DNA of 64,000 nt from Embleya hyalina (GTDB lineage Bacteria; Actinomycetota; Actinomycetes; Streptomycetales; Streptomycetaceae): positions 248,001 to 312,000 of the forward strand of contig NZ_BIFH01000019.1 in the NCBI RefSeq assembly GCF_003967355.1. The letters run 5' to 3'. Position numbers and translations under genes: made by a program. Every line of letters begins with the position of its first letter. The stretch's first letter is position 1. This document shows, piece after piece, positions 51,366-59,737 of this stretch. The notes under the pieces were generated by a model. The model did no database searches. It saw only the letters and a program-made list of their open reading frames with translations, and was not told the origin of the DNA.

Positions 51366-53039
51366 TCACGAACCGATGGTCTTCCAGAAGGCGCACTGGT
51401 GTTCCGTGTTGCGATCGGTCGGGCCGGTCGTGGTGGTCGCGAGTGATTGCACCCAACCGTCGTCGCCCCGGAAGGGCATCCAGCGCGGTTGTCCGCTGCT
51501 GTTGGGGTTTCCGGTGGCGGCGAAATCGGTCCAGTAGTTGATCATGGTCGTGGAGAGTTGTCGCTGGGCGGGCGTCTGCGGGCCGGGGAGTTGCTCGTCG
51601 TCGAACAGGTACTGCAGTTCGGCTCCGTGGAACGCGCCGGTGGGGAAGTTGGGTTTGGGCAGGGTGCTGAACCACGGCGCCGTCTCGTCCGCGAACTCGT
51701 AGGCGTAGACCGCGGTGTGCGCGGCGAGGGCGCGGTCCCGGTCCGGCGCGGTGCATCCCCAGGCCCAGTCGGTCACGACCGCGGACAGTGCCTCGCCCGC
51801 GGAGTGGAACTCGGAGACCGGATACCGGGCCAGAACTCGCTGCAGGTCGGCCGGGCCGAACAAGGCGGCGAGTTGCTCGCGATAGCTGTCCGGAGTCGTG
51901 ACCTCTTTGGTCGCGGCCTCGATCGCCGCGGTGAACAGGCGGTGTTCGTCCCGAGTGGTCCCCTGCATGACGGGGACCCGATTGAAGCGACCGGTCGCGA
52001 AGGCCCGCTCCGGGCTCAGTGGCAGGAAACCCTCCCCGACGGTGGGACCCGACCCGACACCGACGTCGGACCACTTGGCCAGTTCGCCGGGGGACTTGTC
52101 GCGCAGGCAGGTCGCCGCGGTCACCGGGTCGGTGCAGCCGACGTTGGCCGCCACCTCGAGACCGTTCTTTTGACGCTCGGCGCGGGGCAGCGGGAACCAG
52201 GTCGGAGGCCCCGGCGACCACTTGTCACCGGTGCACTGCGCGCTCTGCACGATCGCCCGATGGAACAGCCCCGCCGATGTCGGCGCGGCGAGTTGGGCGC
52301 AGACGCTGGTCCCGCCCGCGGACTCGCCGAAGATCGTGACGTTGCCGGGGTCACCGCCGAATGCCGCGGCGTTGCGCTGCACCCAGCGCAGTGCGGCCTG
52401 CTGGTCTTCGAGACCGAAGTTCCCGGACAGGTTGCGGGCCTTGCCGTGGTCGAGCGCCGGGTGGGCCAGGAATCCGAAGACTCCGAGCCGGTAGTTAGGG
52501 CTGACCACGATCACGTCGCCGTCCGAGGCCAGCCGCTGCGCGCCGTACAAACCGGCGGCGCCGTTGAGGAACCCGTTGCCGTGGATCCACACCATCACCG
52601 GCAGTTTGCGTTTCCCGGTGGCGCGCGGCGTGGTGACGTTGAGGAACAGGCAGTCCTCATCCGTGCTGGGCTCATCGATCACCCCGCCGCCCTGGGCGCA
52701 GCGGTTGCCGGGCTTGGTGGCGTCCCGCACTCCCTGCCACGGCTCGGCCCGTTCCGGCGAGGCCCAGCGCAGTTCGCCCTCCGGTGGCGCGGCGTACGGA
52801 ATCCCCTGGAACACCCTGGCGGTCGAATCGATCCTGCCGCGGACGGCGCCGGCATCGGTCCGAACCACGGTGGAGGTGGCAACGCTGTTGTCGCCGCGAT
52901 CCGGTGACAGCGCGTGGGCGGCTGCTCCGCCGCCGATCGAGCTCGAGAGCAACGCTCCCGTCAGCACCACCACACTGCCGACGCTGCCGAGCCGTCGGGT
53001 GCGCCGGCCCGGCGCGCGGTGTCGATGCAGCAGTTTCAT
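51366..53039 (-). CDS. Exported type-B carboxylesterase
   Basis: Protein of 557 residues with signal peptide (basic start, then VGSVVVLTGALLSSSIGGGA and cleavage near AHA). Type-B hallmarks: RVFQGIPYAAPPEGELRW, EDCLFLNVTTP, the nucleophile elbow GESAGG, and HGAELQYLF with the catalytic His. The oxyanion-hole segment is WIHGNGFLNGA rather than the common HGGGF. It hydrolyses esters outside the cell. Divergent from a TetR gene, with paired GTGTGGG motifs between them. Confidence 0.9.
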   Translation of the reverse strand: MKLLHRHRAPGRRTRRLGSVGSVVVLTGALLSSSIGGGAAAHALSPDRGDNSVATSTVVRTDAGAVRGRIDSTARVFQGIPYAAPPEGELRWASPERAEPWQGVRDATKPGNRCAQGGGVIDEPSTDEDCLFLNVTTPRATGKRKLPVMVWIHGNGFLNGAAGLYGAQRLASDGDVIVVSPNYRLGVFGFLAHPALDHGKARNLSGNFGLEDQQAALRWVQRNAAAFGGDPGNVTIFGESAGGTSVCAQLAAPTSAGLFHRAIVQSAQCTGDKWSPGPPTWFPLPRAERQKNGLEVAANVGCTDPVTAATCLRDKSPGELAKWSDVGVGSGPTVGEGFLPLSPERAFATGRFNRVPVMQGTTRDEHRLFTAAIEAATKEVTTPDSYREQLAALFGPADLQRVLARYPVSEFHSAGEALSAVVTDWAWGCTAPDRDRALAAHTAVYAYEFADETAPWFSTLPKPNFPTGAFHGAELQYLFDDEQLPGPQTPAQRQLSTTMINYWTDFAATGNPNSSGQPRWMPFRGDDGWVQSLATTTTGPTDRNTEHQCAFWKTIGS

Positions 53040-53071
53040 GTCGTGCTCCCCCTGTGACGACCCTTATTTGT

Positions 53072-53108
53072 GTGTGGGTCGCACTAATTTAGGTGTGGGG
53101 CATACACG
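53072..53108. promoter_or_regulatory. Paired operator-like motifs between esterase and TetR genes
   Basis: GTGTGGG occurs at 53072-53078 and 53093-53099, exactly 21 bp apart (two helical turns), in the 126-base gap between the divergent starts. The second is part of GTGTGGGGCATACAC, an imperfect inverted repeat; the first of GTGTGGGTCGCAC. Likely binding sites of the adjacent TetR protein. Confidence 0.5.
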
Positions 53109-53165
53109 AAGTCAAGGTAGAGTCGGCCCAACAGGGATCCCCGGTCGAGCAGAGGAGGCCACCCG

Positions 53166-53945
53166 ATGCCGATCACGGAGGACCCCGAGCCGCCGCCGGG
53201 ACTGGCCTTGGCGTGGGGCCTGCCCGTCAAGACGACCAGGCTCGGGCGCAAGCCGTCGCAGAGCGTCGAGCAGATCGTCGGCGCGGCCGTCGAACTGGCC
53301 GACGCGGACGGATTCGGTGCCCTGTCGATGCCCAGGATCGCCCAGCGGCTCGGGCTGACCGCCAACGCGATCTACCGGTATGTGAAGTCCCGGGACGAGT
53401 TGCTGGTTCTGGTCGCCGAGGCCGCCTGGGGCACCGCGCCGGACCTGGCGTCCGGGGCGGGGGACTGGCGCGATGCGGCAGAGGTGTGGACGCGGGCGAT
53501 GATCGACCGGTGCGACGTCCACCCCTGGCTGTGCGATCTTCCCGTCCGCGGGGCCCCGGTGACGCCGAACCTGCTGGACTGGACGGAGGCGATCCTGAAG
53601 GTGCTGACCGGCGCCGGGCTGACCCCCACCGAGGCCCTGAGGTGCGCGTTCGTGCTGGACGGCTATGCGCGGCAGATCGGCGGCATGCGTCGCGACCTGC
53701 GGTACAGCACCGCGACTCCGGCGCAGTCGGACACCATGACCAGGTTCCTCCTGCCCCGGCTGCGCGAACGCGGTCACTCGGTCCTGGCGTCCATGATGGA
53801 CGGCAACGAGTACACCGACGACGTCGTCGACGACGACGTGACCTTCGGGCTCGACCGGATCCTGGACGGGATCGGCGTACTGGTCGCGGCAAAACGTGCC
53901 GCGACACGCGCCGACTCGGGCGGTCCGAATATTCGTTTGTCGTAG
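53166..53945 (+). CDS. TetR-family regulator with TetR-class C-terminal domain
   Basis: Protein of 259 residues. The helix-turn-helix is at about residues 58-80 (LSMPRIAQRLGLTANAIYRY followed by VKSRDEL) after GAAVELADADGFGALS. The N-terminal extension of about 35 residues before the first helix is longer than usual. The C-terminal part (WTRAMIDRCDVHPWLCDLPV) fits the TetR_C class found in actinomycete drug and esterase regulators. Probably represses the divergent carboxylesterase gene. Confidence 0.85.
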   Translation: MPITEDPEPPPGLALAWGLPVKTTRLGRKPSQSVEQIVGAAVELADADGFGALSMPRIAQRLGLTANAIYRYVKSRDELLVLVAEAAWGTAPDLASGAGDWRDAAEVWTRAMIDRCDVHPWLCDLPVRGAPVTPNLLDWTEAILKVLTGAGLTPTEALRCAFVLDGYARQIGGMRRDLRYSTATPAQSDTMTRFLLPRLRERGHSVLASMMDGNEYTDDVVDDDVTFGLDRILDGIGVLVAAKRAATRADSGGPNIRLS

Positions 53946-53972
53946 GCGAGCCGAGTCGGATAGGAAGCCCGC

Positions 53973-54515
53973 ATGCTAAAGGGCGGCAAGATCGGGCTGA
54001 GGGCTCGGCACGAGGACGACATCCCCACCCTGCGGACCGAGCTGTACGACGACGTGGTCAACTCCGCGCGGGCCGAGGCCGGGCCGTGGCGGCCGATCTC
54101 GCCCGGTTCGAAGGACCCGCGGCTCGTGGTGGACGACGGGGAGCCGGGCAGCGTCGCGTTCTCCGTGGTGGAACTGGAAGAAGGTGCGCTGGCCGGCACC
54201 GCGGCGCTGTGGGGCATCGACAACCACCACCGATCCGCCCACATCGGACTCGGGCTGCTGCCGGCGGAACGCGGCAAGGGCTACGGCACGGACGTGGTCG
54301 CGACGCTCTGCTACTACGGTTTCGCGGTCCGCGGCCTGCAGCGGCTGCAGATCGAGACACTGGCGGACAACCACGCCATGCTGCGCTCCGCCGAACGCAA
54401 CGGCTTCATCCGCGAGGGCGTACTGCGCTCCTCGGCCTGGGTGTTGGGCGAGTTCCTGGACGAGGTGATCCTCGGGCTCCTCGCCCAGGACTGGAAACCG
54501 AATTCGCGGGGCTGA
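53973..54515 (+). CDS. GNAT-family N-acetyltransferase
   Basis: Protein of 180 residues of the RimJ/RimL type: KIGLRARHEDDIPTLRTELY at the start, then SAHIGLGLLPAERGKGYGTD (acetyl-CoA loop RGKGYG) and LADNHAMLRSAERNGFIREG. It follows the TetR gene by 27 bases on the same strand and may share its transcript. Substrate unknown; acetylation of an amine, antibiotic or protein N-terminus are all possible. Confidence 0.85.
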   Translation: MLKGGKIGLRARHEDDIPTLRTELYDDVVNSARAEAGPWRPISPGSKDPRLVVDDGEPGSVAFSVVELEEGALAGTAALWGIDNHHRSAHIGLGLLPAERGKGYGTDVVATLCYYGFAVRGLQRLQIETLADNHAMLRSAERNGFIREGVLRSSAWVLGEFLDEVILGLLAQDWKPNSRG

Positions 54516-54590
54516 AGCCCAAGGTCCGCACGAGCCTTCCGGCCCCGGAGCGAGTCGGCTCGGGGCGATGGGGTTCTCGGGCGCGCCTGC

Positions 54591-54974
54591 TCAGCTTTGA
54601 ACGCGTTGGTCGTAGGCGGTTTGGTGCGCCCGAATCTCGTCCGTGTTGTCGACCGTCCAGGCGTACAACCGGCCGAACGGCTCCTGGAGGGATTCGCCGA
54701 GCGGGGTGAGGGAGTACTCGACCCCCACCGGCGAGGTGGGCAGCACGCGGCGCGTGATCATCCCGTTGCGCTCCAGGCGGCGCAGGGTCTGGGTCAAGAC
54801 CCGCTGGGTCACGCCTTCGAGGCGGCGCTTGATCTCGTTGAACCGGGTGGGCTTGTCGAGGACTGCCATCACCATCATCGACCACTTGTCGGCGATCTGG
54901 TCGAGGATCGGGCGGCTGGGGCAGGCGGCCCGGTAGACGACACCGGCGTCGGCGCCGGTTTCGGAAGTGGTCAT
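54591..54974 (-). CDS. HxlR-family transcriptional regulator
   Basis: Protein of 127 residues with the complete HxlR pattern: Cys in ACPSRPILDQIADKWSMMVM, then TRFNEIKRRLEGVTQRVLTQ and LRRLERNGMITRRVLP and EYSLTPLGESL. The Cys at the start of the helix-turn-helix domain is the residue used for redox or quinone sensing in some relatives. Divergent from an enoyl-CoA hydratase-like gene 121 bases away, its probable target. Confidence 0.9.
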   Translation of the reverse strand: MTTSETGADAGVVYRAACPSRPILDQIADKWSMMVMAVLDKPTRFNEIKRRLEGVTQRVLTQTLRRLERNGMITRRVLPTSPVGVEYSLTPLGESLQEPFGRLYAWTVDNTDEIRAHQTAYDQRVQS

Positions 54975-55095
54975 GTCGGTATCCTTCGCGATCCTTGCGA
55001 TGCCGAAAGTGCGTTATTGACGCCGGTCGCTCGCCATCGGACCGTAAGTATGCATCAGGAACCAGGTGCATTTCAGGTACCGATCGGAGAGCTCC

Positions 55096-55929
55096 ATGAA
55101 CCACGACGCCTACCCGACCCTTCGGGTGAGTCGCGAGGACGGCATCGCCCACGTCACCCTCGACAACCCGCCCGTCAACGTCCTGAACGTCGCCCTGATG
55201 GCCGACCTCCGGCACCTGTTGACCGCACTGAAGGACGACGACTCGCTCCGGGTGATCGTCTTCGACAGCGCCGATCCGGAGTTCTTCATAGCCCACGTCG
55301 ACATGTCCCTCGTCGACACCCCGGACGCCTTCGACAAGCTCGCGGCCGACCTTCCGGCCGGCGTCAACGTCTTCCAGGCGCTGGGGGAGTTGCTTCGGCG
55401 CCAGCCCCAGGTGACCATCGTCAAACTTGCCGGAGTGGCGCGCGGCGGAGGGGCGGAGTTCGTCGCGGCCGCGGACATGACGTTCGCGGCGATCGGTCGT
55501 GCCGGAATCGGCCAGATCGAAGCTCTCATGGGCATCGTCCCCGGCGGAGGAGGCACGCAATATCTCGCCGGCCGGGTGGGCCGCAATCGTGCCCTGGAGG
55601 CGGTGCTCGGTGCCGATCTGTACGACGCCGAAACCGCGGAGCGCTACGGCTGGGTCAACCGGGCCGTCCCCGCCGACGAGCTCGACGACGTCGTCGACCG
55701 CCTCGCCCGCAACATCGCCGCCCTGCCCGAGGGGGTGATCGCAGCGGTCAAGCGCGCCATCGTCCCCGAGGACCTGGCCGAGGGTCTTCTGCGGGAACAC
55801 GACGCGTGGGCGGACCAGTTCGCTCGCCCCGCGGCCGAGCGTCTGATCCGCGGCGGATTGGCCCACGGTGCCCAGACCCGCGACGGCGAGCGCGATCTGG
55901 AGGGCCTGCTCCGGGGACTGCCCGGATAG
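55096..55929 (+). CDS. Enoyl-CoA hydratase/isomerase-family protein
   Basis: Protein of 277 residues in the crotonase fold. The first oxyanion region is FFIAHVDMSLV, the second AGVARGGGAEFVAAADMTFA, and GIVPGGGGTQYLAGRVG holds the region of the catalytic acids; the usual Glu-Gly pair is replaced by Pro-Gly, so hydratase activity is uncertain. The ATG at 55096 has GGAGAGC 5 bases upstream; an earlier in-frame start at 55066 was rejected. Controlled probably by the divergent HxlR protein. Confidence 0.85.
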   Translation: MNHDAYPTLRVSREDGIAHVTLDNPPVNVLNVALMADLRHLLTALKDDDSLRVIVFDSADPEFFIAHVDMSLVDTPDAFDKLAADLPAGVNVFQALGELLRRQPQVTIVKLAGVARGGGAEFVAAADMTFAAIGRAGIGQIEALMGIVPGGGGTQYLAGRVGRNRALEAVLGADLYDAETAERYGWVNRAVPADELDDVVDRLARNIAALPEGVIAAVKRAIVPEDLAEGLLREHDAWADQFARPAAERLIRGGLAHGAQTRDGERDLEGLLRGLPG

Positions 55930-56280
55930 GACCCGGACGAGGACCCGGTGTACTCGTCGGTGTCCCGCGACCGTGACGGCGTGCGGCTCCCCACCCGCGA
56001 CCGCGGGCCCCGAACCGGCATGGGCCGCAGAGATCCGCACCGCGTCCGGCCGAAGCCGGACAGCCGGATCAAGACCGTTTCCCGGCGTTCGATCCTGCCG
56101 AGATCCGCGCCGAACCCCGAAGAGGCGTCGACTTCGGGACGTGCCCACTCGTCGCCCTCGCGCCGCGCCCGCCCTACGTCGTGATGCCGCGTGCGGTCGA
56201 CGGAGCCACCTCCTCCGGCCGTCCACGGGCGGTCGGAGGTCCCCGGCGGGAGGGGGCCGCCGGGGTCGCGGAACCTCAAG
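55930..56280. other. Intergenic region, nothing recognised
   Basis: 351 bases between the hydratase-like gene and the inverted repeat of the MFS-TetR operon. No supported frame or structure. Confidence 0.45.
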
Positions 56281-56325
56281 AATGAGACAAGTCTGTCTCC
56301 AAAGAGGAGACAGACTTGTCTCATT
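56281..56325. promoter_or_regulatory. 20-bp perfect inverted repeat, MFS-TetR operator
   Basis: AATGAGACAAGTCTGTCTCC (56281-56300) is perfectly repeated in reverse complement at 56306-56325 around the 5-base loop AAAGA. Each arm itself contains a quasi-palindrome, GAGACA-AGTC-TGTCTC, of TetR-operator size. It ends 17 bases before the MFS start, with no room for a normal leader if transcription starts downstream of it. Confidence 0.8.
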
Positions 56326-56342
56326 GTCGTACGTTGGGCGGC

Positions 56343-57566
56343 ATGGTTACGACACAGGTCGGGACAGGCGAAACGGCAGTCGGGAACCGGGGGACGACGG
56401 CGCGGATCGTGCTCCTGGCGTCCGTCCCCGCGATGTTCCTCGCAACGTCCAGCGCTCCCACTCCGCTGTACAGCGTGTACGCCCGGTCGTGGGGCGTGTC
56501 GGCGGCGGCGACGTCCGTGGTGTTCGGCGCGTACGCCCTCGCGCTGCTGTCGGCGCTGCTGGTCCTCGGCCGCATCTCCGACCACCTCGGGCGCCGGGCG
56601 GTCATCTGCTCCACGCTCGTCGTCCAGGTGGCGGCCATGCTCGTGTTCGCCGCCGCCGAAGGGCTCGGCGCCCTGCTCGTGGCCCGTGTGCTGCAGGGAC
56701 TGTCCACGGGCACCGGACTCGCGGCGGTCGGCGCGGCGTTGCTGGACATCGATGCCCGCCGCGGACGGATCGCGAACTCCGCCGCCCCCGGGATCGGTAC
56801 GGGGATCGGCGCACTGGGCTCGGCCGTCCTGATCGCCGCAGGCGCTCCTCGGCCGACCCGCCTGGTGTACCTGGTGTGCGCCGTCGTACTGCTCGTGCAG
56901 ATCGCCGCAGTCTCGCGATGGTCGGATTCCACGCCGCGCCGGCCGGGCGCGATCTCCTCGCTGCGGCCGGGTCTGCACGCCCCGCGCCGGATACGGGCGC
57001 TGATCGGCGCGGCTGTACCCGTCCTGTTCGCCGTGTGGGCGGTGTCGGGGCTGTTCGGGGCCTTCGGGCCGCGCCTGGCCACCCAGCTCACCGGCTCGTC
57101 GTCGCCCGTGCTGGGCGCCCTGCCCATCGCCCTGGTCGGCGCGGTGGCCCCGGTGGTCACCTTCTCCACCGGCCGGCTCGGCGCCCGCAGGTCGCTGGTG
57201 TACGGCATCCTGGGCTTGCTCGCCGCGGTGGGACTCACCGCCCAGGCCCTGTGGCTGGGCCACATGTGGCTTCTCCTGGCGGGTGCGGCGGTGGCGGGCG
57301 CGGGTTTCGGTTTCGGTTTGAGGGGCGGTATGGACCTGGTGCTGCCCGCCGTGGACGAGTCCGAACGCGCCGGCACAATGGCGCTGCTCTACACCGCCTC
57401 CTACGTAGGGTTCGGTGTACCGGCGATCGCGGCCGGCGTCGTGCAGCAGGCCACGGGGAACCTGACCGCGACGGCGCTCGGCTACCTCGCGGTGCTCGCG
57501 GCGCTCGCCGTAACGGCGGCCGGCGTGCTCCGCCGGACCCGAGCCCCCGAAGGGACGACCACATGA
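56343..57566 (+). CDS. MFS transporter, drug-efflux type
   Basis: Protein of 407 residues with twelve membrane helices. The first helix ends LATSSAPTPLYSVYA, and the loop 2-3 signature is GRISDHLGRRAV. Motif C-like glycines occur in GIGTGIGALGSAVL. It is an antiporter of small hydrophobic compounds in the cell membrane. The ATG was placed at 56343; an in-frame ATG at 56316 lies inside the operator and is unlikely. The stop overlaps the TetR gene by 4 nt, so pump and repressor form one autoregulated operon. Confidence 0.9.
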   Translation: MVTTQVGTGETAVGNRGTTARIVLLASVPAMFLATSSAPTPLYSVYARSWGVSAAATSVVFGAYALALLSALLVLGRISDHLGRRAVICSTLVVQVAAMLVFAAAEGLGALLVARVLQGLSTGTGLAAVGAALLDIDARRGRIANSAAPGIGTGIGALGSAVLIAAGAPRPTRLVYLVCAVVLLVQIAAVSRWSDSTPRRPGAISSLRPGLHAPRRIRALIGAAVPVLFAVWAVSGLFGAFGPRLATQLTGSSSPVLGALPIALVGAVAPVVTFSTGRLGARRSLVYGILGLLAAVGLTAQALWLGHMWLLLAGAAVAGAGFGFGLRGGMDLVLPAVDESERAGTMALLYTASYVGFGVPAIAAGVVQQATGNLTATALGYLAVLAALAVTAAGVLRRTRAPEGTTT

Positions 57567-58186
57567 CCGCTCACGTCAGCGACGAGGCGCCGAGGCGCTC
57601 CGCCCGAGACCGGCTGCTCGCCTCCGCCGACGAACTGTTCTACGACGAGGGCGTGCACACCGTCGGCATCGACCGGGTGATCGAGCACGCCGGGGTGGCC
57701 AAGGCCTCGCTGTACCGGCTGTTCGGCAGCAAGGAGGACCTGGTCGCCGCCTATCTGGCCGCACGGCACGAGCGGAACCTGGCCGAACTGCGCGCCGCCG
57801 CCGGGCGATTCGAGAACCCCCGCGAGGGCGTCCTCGCCGTGTTCGACACCCAGGCGAAATGGCTGCGCCGGCGCGCGTACCGCGGCTGTGCCTTCGCCCG
57901 GGCCAGCGCCGAACCCTCGGCCGGCGCGCAGGTCCAGGCGGCCACCGACGCCTACCGGGCCGCGATCCAGGCGCTGTTCACCGAACTGACCGTCCGCGCA
58001 GGGGTGCCGGACCCGCAGGGACTCGCCGTGCAACTGCACGCCCTCTACCACGGGGCCGACATCGTCGTGGCAAGCAGCCGGCGCAGCAAACTGATCGCCG
58101 CCGTCCGGAGCGCCGCCGAAACACTGCTCGCCGCGGCCTGGCGTGACGAGCCGGAGACGGTCCACTTCCACGGCCCGCACGGCTGA
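57563..58186 (+). CDS. TetR-family repressor of the MFS operon
   Basis: Protein of 207 residues. Helix-turn-helix: SARDRLLASADELFYDEGVH, then IDRVIEHAGVAKASLYRLFG followed by SKEDLVAAYL. The C-terminal domain has the block RAYRGCAFARASAE with a Cys, as in the AefR/TetR_C group. Starts inside the pump's stop codon. Very likely binds the 20-bp inverted repeat at 56281-56325 and is released by the pump substrate. Confidence 0.9.
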   Translation: MTAHVSDEAPRRSARDRLLASADELFYDEGVHTVGIDRVIEHAGVAKASLYRLFGSKEDLVAAYLAARHERNLAELRAAAGRFENPREGVLAVFDTQAKWLRRRAYRGCAFARASAEPSAGAQVQAATDAYRAAIQALFTELTVRAGVPDPQGLAVQLHALYHGADIVVASSRRSKLIAAVRSAAETLLAAAWRDEPETVHFHGPHG

Positions 58187-58259
58187 CGGCGCCACGCGCC
58201 GCATGGTCGAGGAAGCCGACAGCTCCGGCCCGACCATCGGGGTCACCCGACCGACCCGA

Positions 58260-58955
58260 TCACGAGTCGTCTTCGTGTCGGACCCCCGGGGGAGGGGTGA
58301 GTCCCGGTCGGACGCGGGCGACGGCTCGGACCGGCGCGCCGTCGAGGCCGACGAGGGGGAGGGGGAGGCAGATGATCTCGAAGGTGTCGGGGAGATCGTC
58401 GACCGCGACCAGGCATTCGACCAGGGCGGTCTCGTCGGCGAAGAGTCGCCGGTGGATCGCCGGGTTGGTTCGGTCGTCGCCGGGGGACGGGGTATCCAGG
58501 CCGACGAACCGCGGGGCATACGAGGCGAGGTAGGCCACCGCGTCCTCGGTGAACACGGGCCAGTCCCGGAAGTAGCCGGGGTCGCCGGCGCGGCGGGACC
58601 AACCCGTGGAGAACACCACCCGGTCGGCGACCGCCAGCACGTCGGCGTGCCGGCGCAGCGTGTCGGTGTCGATGACGGTGCCCGGGGCGAGGGCGCCCAA
58701 TCGCACGAGATGGGCGGGGCCGATGCAGCGGGTGAGGTCGAGCCGGTCGACGGTGCGGGTGCCGGCGGTGAAGTGCGCGGGCGCGTCGATGTGCGTACCG
58801 AGTTGGCTGAACAGGTGCACGGTCGTCATGGCGACGTCGTCGGTCTCCACGCGGGAGAACGTCTCGAACACGGCGGTGGGTTCGCCCGGGTAGGCGGGCA
58901 TGTGGTGGGAGATGGGCATGGTCAGATCGACGACGGTGCCCGAGGGATCGGTCAC
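58260..58955 (-). CDS. Cyclase/kynurenine-formamidase-family metal hydrolase
   Basis: Protein of 231 residues. The start VVDLTMPISHHMPAYPGEPT and the metal-binding GTHIDAPAHF are the hallmarks of the cyclase family (Pfam Cyclase), together with VFSTGWSRRAGDPGY and FVGLDTPSPGDDR. Characterised members are metal-dependent amide or lactone hydrolases such as kynurenine formamidase and isatin hydrolase. It is the last gene of a minus-strand operon with an SDR and a class-III aminotransferase; its ATG overlaps the SDR stop by 4 nt. Confidence 0.9.
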   Translation of the reverse strand: MTDPSGTVVDLTMPISHHMPAYPGEPTAVFETFSRVETDDVAMTTVHLFSQLGTHIDAPAHFTAGTRTVDRLDLTRCIGPAHLVRLGALAPGTVIDTDTLRRHADVLAVADRVVFSTGWSRRAGDPGYFRDWPVFTEDAVAYLASYAPRFVGLDTPSPGDDRTNPAIHRRLFADETALVECLVAVDDLPDTFEIICLPLPLVGLDGAPVRAVARVRPGLTPPPGVRHEDDS

Positions 58956-59737
58956 GCGAGCCCTCCGGTGAGGGCGAACTCGGCGTTGGTGGCGGTGAGT
59001 CCGCCGTCCGCGACGACCAGGCTCCCGGTCATCGCGCGGGTCTCCCCGGCGGCGAGGAGGCCGACGATGGCGGCGATGTCCTCGGGCTCGGCGATGCGCC
59101 GCGAGGGATAGAGGCGTTCCATCTGCGCCCGGGCCGCCTCGGGGTCGTCGGCCAGGTCCCAGACGCGGGTGGTCAGCGGGGTACGGACGGCGCCGGGGCA
59201 GACCGCGTTGACGCGGATGCCGCGCCCGGCGAAGGCGAGTGCGGCGGTGCGGGTGAGTTGCACGACCGCGCCCTTGCTGACGCAGTAGGCGCCCAGGACG
59301 GGGTCGGCGGTGAAGCCGAGAACGCTGGCCATGTTGACGATGGCACCGTCGTGGGCGAGGAGGCGGTCGGCCATCTTGATGCCGCGGAACATGCCGGTCA
59401 CGTTCGTGTCCAGAACCGCGGTGAACTCCTCGACGCTGGATTCGAGCAGCGGCCGTTCGGGCTGTCGGGCGGCGTTGTTGACGAGGGCTCGCAGGGTGTG
59501 GCCGCAGGACGCGAGGTGTTCCTCCACCCGGGTCCAGGTCTGTTCCTCGGTGACGCTGCCGACGATGCCGGTGTGGTCGGCGGCAAGGGCGTCGGGCAGG
59601 GCGGGGGCGTCGATGTCGACACCGATCACGTGCCAGCCGCGGTGCGCGAACCAGTGCGCGCAGGCGGCGCCGATGCCGGTCCGGGCGCCGGTGACGACGA
59701 CGGCGGGACGGTCGGATGCGGGGGCGGGGAGGGTCAC
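58952..59737 (-). CDS. Short-chain dehydrogenase/reductase
   Basis: Protein of 261 residues from a GTG overlapping the aminotransferase stop (GTGA). Cofactor motif VVTGARTGIGAACA, structural LVNNAARQPE, catalytic Ser in NMASVLG and Tyr-x3-Lys in AYCVSKGAV. The end GSLVVADGG is the standard VDGG-type terminus. The acidic residue in GVDID after the second strand suggests NAD. An open frame continues upstream inside the aminotransferase gene but is not SDR. Middle gene of the three-gene operon; oxidises an alcohol of the same pathway. Confidence 0.9.
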   Translation of the reverse strand: MTLPAPASDRPAVVVTGARTGIGAACAHWFAHRGWHVIGVDIDAPALPDALAADHTGIVGSVTEEQTWTRVEEHLASCGHTLRALVNNAARQPERPLLESSVEEFTAVLDTNVTGMFRGIKMADRLLAHDGAIVNMASVLGFTADPVLGAYCVSKGAVVQLTRTAALAFAGRGIRVNAVCPGAVRTPLTTRVWDLADDPEAARAQMERLYPSRRIAEPEDIAAIVGLLAAGETRAMTGSLVVADGGLTATNAEFALTGGLA

